Shown here piece after piece: positions 41,512 through 46,267 of a stretch of 46,267 bases of DNA. The DNA comes from Candidatus Microgenomates bacterium (GTDB lineage: Bacteria > Patescibacteriota > Microgenomatia > UBA8517). Numbering within the stretch: the stretch's first letter is position 1; each line of letters opens with the position of its first letter. The translations under genes and the position numbers were made by a program. The DNA is taken from NCBI GenBank assembly GCA_016784385.1, contig JADHUT010000005.1:1-46267 (forward strand), read 5' to 3'. Below the pieces are notes generated by a model, which saw only the letters and a list, made by a program, of their open reading frames with translations, did no database searches and was not told the DNA's origin.

Positions 41512-42582
41512 ATGCTAACAATTGCTCAACAAATTGAAGAAATTGAGGCTGTAATCCGAAAAACTCCTCATCACAAGGCTACCAATGCTTTCATTGGCAA
41601 TATGCGAGCTAAAATTTCAAAGTTAAAAGACAAAGAAGCTGTGGCATCTAAAAAAGGTGGGGGAGGGGGAGGGATGGGTTATTCTGTAAAAAAACAAGGT
41701 GATGCAACTATTGCTTTAGTTGGTCCCCCTTCTGCGGGGAAATCAACTCTCATCAACAAAATTACAAACACCAAGAGTAAAGTAGCCGCCTATGCCTTTA
41801 CCACAGTTACAGTAATCCCTGGAATGCTTAAGTACAATGATGCATATATCCAGATCTTGGATATCCCCGGATTAATACAGGGGGCATCAATTGGGAAAGG
41901 GAGGGGGAAAGAAGTTCTTTCTGTTGCAAGGGGGGCAGACCTATTGGTAATTATGACTGATATAAAAAGACCAAAAGCTATAAATAAACTAGTAAATGAG
42001 CTTGAAGGGGCTGGTATTAGGATAAACAAGGTTGAACCAAAAGTAAGAATTGAAAAAATGATGGGTGGGGGAGTATCGGTAACGTCTAATATAAAACAAG
42101 ACTTTGATAATGAAACAATAAAATCTGTTGCTTCTGAGTTTGGATTCAAAAATGGCAATATAGCTTTAAAAGAAAAACTAACAATAGACCAACTAGTAGA
42201 CAGTTTTTCAAGAAGAATAGTATACAAAAAGGCTATTTTTGTAGTCAATAAAGCAGACACAGATATAGAAAAGAAAAACAGTGACTATTTGTATATATCA
42301 GCAGAAAACGGAACTGGAATTGAAAACTTCATTCAAACCATTTGGAATGAACTTGATCTGGTAAAAATCTACCTTGTTAGACGCGATCAAGAACCAAGCC
42401 AAGAGAATCCAATCATAATGAAAAAACACAACACTCTCCAAGATGTTGCAGACAGTATTGGGACTGAATTTGCCTCAGGTAAAAAACTTGCAAAAGTGTG
42501 GGGGAATGGCTCTAAATTTCCAGGACAAGAACTACCGCTGAGCTCAAATGTTGTTGAAGGAATGCAAATCAGGTTTATATAG
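41512..42582 (+). CDS. DRG-family GTPase with TGS domain
   Basis: 356 residues from the ATG at 41512. A helical N-terminus (QIEEIEAVIRKTPHHKAT) and a Gly-rich linker (KKGGGGGGMGYSVKKQGDA) precede the G domain: G1 VGPPSAGKSTLINK, G2 region AAYAFTTVTVIPG, G3 ILDIPGLIQGASIGKGRGKEVLSVARGAD, G4 VVNKAD near 245. The stretch NELEGAGIRINKVEPKVRIEKMMGGGVSV inside the G domain and a C-terminal TGS domain (KIYLVRR to the end, with KVWGNGSKFPGQE) are typical of developmentally regulated GTP-binding proteins of archaea and eukaryotes, more than of bacterial Obg or YchF. A translation-linked role is inferred from the family. Confidence 0.85.
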   Translation: MLTIAQQIEEIEAVIRKTPHHKATNAFIGNMRAKISKLKDKEAVASKKGGGGGGMGYSVKKQGDATIALVGPPSAGKSTLINKITNTKSKVAAYAFTTVTVIPGMLKYNDAYIQILDIPGLIQGASIGKGRGKEVLSVARGADLLVIMTDIKRPKAINKLVNELEGAGIRINKVEPKVRIEKMMGGGVSVTSNIKQDFDNETIKSVASEFGFKNGNIALKEKLTIDQLVDSFSRRIVYKKAIFVVNKADTDIEKKNSDYLYISAENGTGIENFIQTIWNELDLVKIYLVRRDQEPSQENPIIMKKHNTLQDVADSIGTEFASGKKLAKVWGNGSKFPGQELPLSSNVVEGMQIRFI

Positions 42583-42642
42583 CTTCTTCAGCAACTGGTA
42601 ATTATTCTTTTGCCGATGGACAATTATCAATACAAGGTCTGG

Positions 42643-43212
42643 TTAGAACTTTGGCTCGTTTCCAGGGTTCCATTTAATATTACATCCCGAGCTAGGCTTT
42701 TGATTCTTTAATATAGTTTTTTTATTTAAAACAGCATCTATGGCATCTTTTAAATGTTTCCCAGTAGGATGACCTCCTCCTGGACGGGTATCATCAAATT
42801 GGCCACGATAAACTAATTTCTTGTTTTCATCAAATACGTAAAAGTCTGGAGTACAAGCCGCTTGATATAATTTGGCCACATCTTGAGATTTGTCTACCAA
42901 ATAGGGGAAAGAGAAACAATATTTAGCGGCCTGTTGCACCATACCCCCTAGATCATCATCAGGATCATACCTTGGGTCATTGCTATTTATAGCAATGACA
43001 GCAACACTTTTTTTCATATATTTTGAGGCCAGGGACGCAAACTCTCGCTCTAGATGTTTAACGTATGGACAGTGAACACAGATGAAAGCAATGAGATAGG
43101 CCTTAGAATCTTTAAAATCATTTATTGAAACAAATTCACCATTTAAATTAGGTAAAGAAAAATCAGGTGCGGCAGTTCCTAAAGGGAGCATGCTAGATAA
43201 TGTAAGTGACAT
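42643..43212 (-). CDS. Thioredoxin-like peroxiredoxin family protein
   Basis: 189 residues with the AhpC/TSA-type fold: GTAAPDFSLPNLNGEFVSINDF, then the redox motif FICVHCPYVKHLEREF (CxxC as CVHC), AINSNDPRYDPDDD, FSFPYLVDKSQDVAKLYQAACTPDFYVFDENKKLVYRGQFDD and a C-terminal SSGCNIKWNPGNEP. The same layout is seen in bacterial thioredoxin family proteins with a CNHCPYV motif. A cytoplasmic thiol-redox or peroxide role is inferred; no signal peptide is visible. Confidence 0.88.
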   Translation of the reverse strand: MSLTLSSMLPLGTAAPDFSLPNLNGEFVSINDFKDSKAYLIAFICVHCPYVKHLEREFASLASKYMKKSVAVIAINSNDPRYDPDDDLGGMVQQAAKYCFSFPYLVDKSQDVAKLYQAACTPDFYVFDENKKLVYRGQFDDTRPGGGHPTGKHLKDAIDAVLNKKTILKNQKPSSGCNIKWNPGNEPKF

Positions 43213-43430
43213 AGTAAACTTATCCTACCATAAAAATTAATCAGTCGATGTTTAACCTACAGATGTCATGGACTTAACTAAAAAGAGAGTTATAAAGAAA
43301 GAGGTTTATTCACGGAATTTTTACAAAGAAGACAAAAAAATAAACAATTAAATTATCCCAGTCTTTTAAGTTTAATATTCAAACGATGTGTACCACATAT
43401 ACCAGTTTATGGGCTGGCACTATTTCTGGC

Positions 43431-43452
43431 CAGAAGTCTCTTTGTGTGATCC
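43431..43452. repeat. Direct repeat, left copy, of the tRNA-Lys cassette
   Basis: Identical over 22 bases to 45272-45293 (begins CAGAAGTCTC, ends GTGTGATCC); flanking bases differ on both sides. The period between copies is 1841 bases. Proposed distal attachment-site remnant. Confidence 0.8.
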
Positions 43453-43520
43453 TAAGCATACCGAATCCGAACCAGATTATAAATGAACTCATAGACCTAT
43501 TCAAAACTTTCTTACCTGAC

Positions 43521-43542
43521 ATGTGTAGCCTTGGCTATACAT
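43521..43542. repeat. Hairpin downstream of the 489-aa gene
   Basis: ATGTGTAGCC and GGCTATACAT pair over 10 bases (one G-T) around a TT loop. It lies 46 bases beyond the minus-strand stop of the 489-aa gene and has no clear T-tract. Confidence 0.5.
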
Positions 43543-43587
43543 ATACAACATAGGCTCCGTATAGGTATTTGAACCGTCTATTCGTAT

Positions 43588-45057
43588 TTAATTAAACTTT
43601 GCTGTTTCTGGAGGAGGACTAGATTCATCAAGTACATATTTTACTTTACTGTCTGGGTTAACGATTATTTCAGTAGACGGGTAATGTGTCACACCAAGTT
43701 GTCGTAGCTTATTTGCATACTCAACACTAGATGTACACGAGTCCAGTGATTGCATAATCTTTGAAACTGGTTCAGTATTTTCCGTGCCGTATTTAAACCA
43801 TTTATCCATTGTAACGAGTTTAATATGTTCAAAGAGTTCATATGCTTTATAAGTTCCTCTGTCATTATATTCAGGCTCTTCTGCCCATTCACCATCGTCA
43901 CCATATGGATTAAAACGCAATTCTCCATCCTCTTTTTTAACTATTCCACGATAGGTTTTTGGTGTAGACACCATTACTCTTCTATTTCTACCATCTCTTT
44001 TAGCTGTAACCCATTTATCTTCAGTATCTTCTAAACGAAATATCAATTCGTTGTTTTCATTCTTTGTTACATATAATCTTATTTCTCCACTCTCACTACC
44101 AACCCTGTCAGTGGAAAATGGTCGTTTTCCTTCAATAATCTCAACATCTCGGTTATCTCGTAAAATTGAAATTATTTCAATCTCTTTACCTTCTACGTCA
44201 CGGAGTAGGCGATCAAAGAAACCAACTTGTGCAGGATTATTTATTTTCTTTACAGCTTCTTTTGCTTCAGCATATTTTTTCGAACTTAATTCACTTAACT
44301 TACTTACGAGATTTGATTTTATTTGACTGTGTACTTGCCAAATTTTCTCTTTTACAAAGTGTTTTAACAGTTCCTTATCAGAGAATACTTGGGTTGATAA
44401 CTCCGAATTTCTATCTAGGTCTCCAACTACAATGACGTTTCCTACTGATTGAGCCATCATCATTGCACCAAGAAGCCCAACACCGCCACCTTGTATGTCT
44501 TTAGGTACGCGAACTCCCCAACAGCGTTGATCATTTAATGTCATTGTTTCTGGATTGCTTTTCAATAGTTTCATAAGCGTGTAAATATTCTTACGGTAAG
44601 GTTCTGGGTCAGCTGTTTTGTCACCGTCTAATTCTAAAATTCTTGCATTTGAAACAATGCCATTTATCAATGATTGCATTTCTTCTGATTGCTTTATTTC
44701 GTTGTTTTTTTCTTCCGAAATAACACCCAACATAGACAATCGAATCTCATCCTCTTCATCTTTGGATAAAATATCTTTATTTTTCCATTGATTGACTTCC
44801 GCTGTATCTACTGGTGGCGGTGCTGTATTACAAAACATTTCTAAAGCTTCTGGTTGCAAAGAGTCTCCAAATCGCATTTCTCGAAAAGCAAAATCAGTCA
44901 ATGTTTCTTCTGGGCTAATTAAACCACCATCTCTTAAATCTTTCTCTGACAAATGTACATATGATTGACTTGCGAGCATGTCATATATCAATTTTTCTGC
45001 CGATTTACGATATAAATCGTTATTTGGAGGTTCAATATCTACAGATGCTTCTGCCAT
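43588..45057 (-). CDS. Orphan 489-residue protein in the tRNA-Lys cassette
   Basis: 489 residues, soluble, not recognised. The N-terminal 140 residues are acidic and helical (LYRKSAEKLIYDMLASQSYVH; NKDILSKDEEDEIRLSML). A central hydrophobic/glycine segment (QGGGVGLLGAMMMAQSVGNV, about 190-209) is followed by VVGDLDRN and a Lys-rich helical stretch (IKSNLVSKLSELSSKKYAEAKEAV). The C-terminal third is polar with repeated short strands (EIRLYVTKNENNELIFRLED; RRVMVSTPKTYRGIVKKEDG) and Pro-rich ends (PPNND; SSPPPET). No catalytic motif, signal peptide or clear membrane helix. It is the only gene between the 22-bp repeats, and its -10 overlaps a palindrome. Confidence 0.75.
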   Translation of the reverse strand: MAEASVDIEPPNNDLYRKSAEKLIYDMLASQSYVHLSEKDLRDGGLISPEETLTDFAFREMRFGDSLQPEALEMFCNTAPPPVDTAEVNQWKNKDILSKDEEDEIRLSMLGVISEEKNNEIKQSEEMQSLINGIVSNARILELDGDKTADPEPYRKNIYTLMKLLKSNPETMTLNDQRCWGVRVPKDIQGGGVGLLGAMMMAQSVGNVIVVGDLDRNSELSTQVFSDKELLKHFVKEKIWQVHSQIKSNLVSKLSELSSKKYAEAKEAVKKINNPAQVGFFDRLLRDVEGKEIEIISILRDNRDVEIIEGKRPFSTDRVGSESGEIRLYVTKNENNELIFRLEDTEDKWVTAKRDGRNRRVMVSTPKTYRGIVKKEDGELRFNPYGDDGEWAEEPEYNDRGTYKAYELFEHIKLVTMDKWFKYGTENTEPVSKIMQSLDSCTSSVEYANKLRQLGVTHYPSTEIIVNPDSKVKYVLDESSPPPETAKFN

Positions 45058-45060
45058 ACA

Positions 45061-45081
45061 AATATCATTATAAGCGATATT
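45061..45081 (-). promoter_or_regulatory. Promoter with palindromic operator of the 489-aa gene
   Basis: AATATC (45061-45066) and GATATT (45076-45081) form an inverted repeat around a 9-base centre that contains the minus-strand -10 TATAAT (45072-45067). The -10 ends 9 bases before the ATG. A repressor bound here would block transcription. Confidence 0.5.
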
Positions 45082-45178
45082 AGTATAAACACATAGTTTT
45101 TATTAAAGACAATTTGAAATTATAAGATGTAGTTGACGAAAGTTCTTCATATAATAAATTGAAAGTACTGAAGAATAC

Positions 45179-45199
45179 AAAAAAAACGGCTACAGCCGT
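45179..45199 (-). terminator. Terminator of the Val-Phe-Gly-Arg-Lys tRNA cluster
   Basis: On the minus strand ACGGC, loop TGTA, GCCGT, then TTTTTTTT. An overlapping alternative stem ACAGCC/GGCTGT (45193-45208) could compete with it. Confidence 0.8.
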
Positions 45200-45271
45200 G
45201 TGGCTGTCGGAAATTTTTGCGATTTAGTTTGCAATTTGAAAAAAACAAAAAAGGAGTTCTCGCCGGCACAG

Positions 45272-45293
45272 CAGAAGTCTCTTTGTGTGATCC
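45272..45293. repeat. Direct repeat, right copy, overlapping the tRNA-Lys 3' end
   Basis: Identical over 22 bases to 43431-43452. Six bases (45288-45293) belong to the tRNA-Lys 3' end and sixteen lie downstream of it, as expected for an attachment core at a tRNA gene end. Confidence 0.8.
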
Positions 45294-45359
45294 CAGAAGG
45301 ATTCGAACCTTCGACCTTATCCTTAAGAGGGATCTGCTCTACCACTGAGCTATGGGATC
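45288..45359 (-). tRNA. tRNA-Lys(CTT)
   Basis: 72 nt; acceptor GATCCCA/TGGGATC, D-stem GCTC/GAGC, anticodon stem GATCC/GGATA with an outer G-A mismatch, loop CTCTTAA, T-stem GAAGG/CCTTC, discriminator A, no encoded CCA. Its 3' end is part of the cassette repeat. Confidence 0.92.
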
Positions 45360-45379
45360 AAATTGTATCAATTTGGAAT

Positions 45380-45410
45380 CATATGGTTCTCGCAAAGCGA
45401 GGTTCATATG
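45380..45410. repeat. Hairpin between tRNA-Lys and tRNA-Arg
   Basis: CTCGC (45389-45393), loop AAA, GCGAG (45397-45401), extended by CATATG at both outer ends (45380-45385 and 45405-45410) after a GTT/GTT mismatch. Possibly a processing signal in the tRNA precursor. Confidence 0.55.
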
Positions 45411-45455
45411 AGACCTCTTCTGTATTTTATCAAATTTTTTAGATTATTGTATTTG

Positions 45456-45527
45456 TGCGCCTACCAGGAATCGAACCTGGAATTACTCCTTAGAAGGGAG
45501 TTGGTATATCCGTTTACCTATAGGCGC
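45456..45527 (-). tRNA. tRNA-Arg(TCT)
   Basis: 72 nt; acceptor GCGCCTA/TAGGCGC (the same as in tRNA-Arg(TCG)), anticodon stem ACTCC/GGAGT around CTTCTAA, discriminator A, no encoded CCA. Confidence 0.95.
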
Positions 45528-45629
45528 TTAAAAAGCGTATATATCAGATTTTGCTGTTATGAGCGCATAAAAAAACAGAAAGATAATTGGAGCGGGTAAG
45601 AAACTTGACCCACTCCTCACTTCGCTCAG

Positions 45630-45700
45630 AGCGGGTAGAGGGAATCGAACCCTCGTATCCTGATTGGCAACCAGGTGTATTACCATTGTACTATACCCGC
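45630..45700 (-). tRNA. tRNA-Gly(GCC)
   Basis: 71 nt; acceptor GCGGGTA/TACCCGC, anticodon loop TTGCCAA, discriminator T, no encoded CCA. GAGCGGGTA, covering its 3' end, is repeated 39 bases downstream at 45590-45598. Confidence 0.95.
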
Positions 45701-45746
45701 AAAATACACAAATTATATTACTCAAATATATGACTTTATGCCCTAT

Positions 45747-45822
45747 TGGTGCTGAGAGCAAGAATCGAACTTGCATGGCGTGTTCTTCAGACACGTGTCA
45801 TGACCAACTAGACTATCTCAGC
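45747..45822 (-). tRNA. tRNA-Phe(GAA) with encoded CCA
   Basis: 73 nt plus an encoded CCA (45749-45747); acceptor GCTGAGA/TCTCAGC, anticodon stem CGTGT/ACACG around CTGAAGA, discriminator A. It is the only tRNA in the window with CCA in the gene. Confidence 0.95.
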
Positions 45823-45870
45823 GAGTCTTACGAAATGAGACAAGCTACGCTTATCTCAGCATGTACTCAT

Positions 45871-46014
45871 TTATGTCAACAATTTTACTATCAAAAAAGC
45901 AATTCCAATTAAAAACATTGCTAATATAATTTTTCCAAAAAACTTTAATTCTGGAACTGTTATAAACGATGTCCAAACTTTTTTTAAAATTTGCTTTACT
46001 TGACCATCTTCCAT
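45871..46014 (-). CDS. Small membrane protein ORF starting 2 bases after tRNA-Val
   Basis: 47 residues: a short amphipathic part (MEDGQVKQILKKVWTSFITVPELK) and one membrane helix (FFGKIILAMFLIGIAFLIVK). The ATG at 46014 begins two bases after the tRNA-Val discriminator base, so removal of the tRNA would leave an almost leaderless mRNA. The shape (amphipathic helix plus one span, located after a tRNA) recalls SecE, but the sequence match is weak and no nusG follows. The ORF ends 48 bases before tRNA-Phe on the same strand. Confidence 0.5.
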   Translation of the reverse strand: MEDGQVKQILKKVWTSFITVPELKFFGKIILAMFLIGIAFLIVKLLT

Positions 46015-46015
46015 G

Positions 46016-46088
46016 TGCTCGCTGAGGGGCTCGAACCCCCGACCTTTCGGATGTAAACCGAGCGCTCTACCAACTGAGCTAAGCGAGC
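46016..46088 (-). tRNA. tRNA-Val(TAC)
   Basis: 73 nt; acceptor GCTCGCT/AGCGAGC, anticodon loop TTTACAT, T-stem GGGGG/CCCCT type, discriminator A, no encoded CCA. First gene of the five-tRNA cluster transcribed leftward. Confidence 0.94.
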
Positions 46089-46267
46089 ATCTATACTATT
46101 TTAACACATTTATACACAATTTCAGATATGTGCTGTAATTATACACTTCGCGCGAACCTACTTTGAACAGAACTAAGGAAGCCGCCCCGCCACCGCTCGC
46201 TGACGCTCGCCACCCCACAAAAAAGTTTTCTTATCAATTTTTTATTTTGCGCGCGACCGATTTTTCC

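Larger units (their letters stand above)
43213..43587. other. Gap between the thioredoxin-like gene and the cassette gene
   Basis: 375 bases without a convincing gene. It holds the left copy of the 22-bp direct repeat (43431-43452), a 10-bp hairpin (43521-43542) and a 27-codon plus-strand ORF at 43268-43351 (MDLTKKRVIKKEVYSRN start) that may be chance. Just right of the repeat, 43455-43480 has a faint tRNA-T-arm-like look on the minus strand (GGTTCGGATTC) but no cloverleaf. Confidence 0.5.

Noticed and set aside
43268-43351. 27-codon plus-strand ORF
   Set aside because: Short, Lys-rich, without a promoter or ribosome-binding site; could be chance in AT-rich DNA.
43452-43530. Possible degenerate second tRNA-Lys next to the left repeat
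   Set aside because: A T-arm-like GGTTCGGATTC is visible on the minus strand, but the stems do not pair and no anticodon arm can be drawn.
45590-45637. Nine-base direct repeat at the tRNA-Gly(GCC) 3' end as an attachment site
   Set aside because: Too short and only 39 bases apart; a local duplication or chance is more likely.
45200-45912. Several ORFs overlapping the tRNA-Lys, Arg, Gly and Phe genes
   Set aside because: They read through well-formed tRNA genes on the opposite or same strand and show the usual tRNA-derived peptides.
45871-46014. Assignment of the 47-codon ORF as SecE
   Set aside because: Topology is similar, but the conserved WP-containing motif of SecE is absent (VWTS) and nusG/rplK do not follow.
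1-46267. Alternative genetic code with TGA as glycine, known from some CPR lineages
   Set aside because: Many genes end normally at TGA (lemA, htpX and the transglutaminase gene) and none needs TGA read-through.
1-46267. CRISPR array or complete prophage
   Set aside because: No regularly spaced repeats and no structural phage genes were seen; the holin-like protein is an isolated membrane protein.

Overview
This 46-kb window is AT-rich, compact and gene-dense. It looks like a chromosomal segment of a Candidate Phyla Radiation (Patescibacteria) bacterium, possibly of the Microgenomates side. That placement is inference from gene content: a self-splicing intron in a tRNA gene, trimmed core proteins (GatA lacking about 50 N-terminal residues, UvrC lacking the C-terminal helix-hairpin-helix part, a 203-residue HolA-like protein), many short orphan genes, and TGA still used as a stop. 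tRNA genes mostly lack an encoded CCA.

Layout. 1-613: the end of a serine recombinase runs into the 3' end of a tRNA-Asp gene that carries a 192-nt group I intron. 695-5260: PolX/PHP polymerase, LemA, an MFS transporter and HtpX. 5321-5955: two small orphan genes. 6010-8931: gatC-gatA-gatB, then a GGDEF protein and dnaE (to 12992). 13046-15663: rplS, an orphan, ruvC, an EF-Tu-domain-2-like protein, a metallopeptidase and a HolA-like protein. 15680-23851: central carbon block (phosphohexomutase, phosphoglucose/phosphomannose isomerase, three tiny membrane proteins, PEP synthase, enolase, phosphoglycerate mutase). 23848-34220: DNA-repair block with lexA, uvrB, uppP, uvrA, an exported transglutaminase and uvrC. 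34300-37712: a broken DUF3800 gene, a holin-like membrane protein, SecG, a solute-binding protein and a phosphoribosyltransferase. 37757-43212: terminators, small Cys-containing orphans, four tRNAs, pyrG, tRNA-Arg, a DRG-type GTPase and a thioredoxin-like protein. 43431-45293: a 1.8-kb cassette bounded by a perfect 22-bp direct repeat at the 3' end of tRNA-Lys and holding one 489-residue orphan gene. 45288-46088: a five-tRNA cluster with a 47-codon ORF that begins two bases after tRNA-Val.

How the parts work together. GatCAB serves Asn/Gln-tRNA formation; DnaE, HolA-like, RuvC, PolX, UvrABC and LexA cover replication and repair; ManB, PGI/PMI, PpsA, Eno and GpmI form the lower glycolytic/gluconeogenic and sugar-phosphate segment. 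A recurring pattern is a -10 hexamer ending only 4-13 bases before the start codon (polX, gatC, rplS, ruvC, eno, lexA, uvrB, the transglutaminase gene, secG, the DRG-type GTPase gene, the 489-aa gene), which suggests widespread leaderless or near-leaderless mRNAs.

Most unusual points: the intron splitting the tRNA-Asp anticodon, the tRNA-Lys cassette, the DRG-family GTPase (a family best known from archaea and eukaryotes), three minus-strand accessory genes each put out of frame by one base at an A-run (one on a perfect A-AAA-AAA slippery heptamer), a trio of tiny coupled membrane proteins, and a GpmI whose nucleophilic Ser is replaced by Thr.
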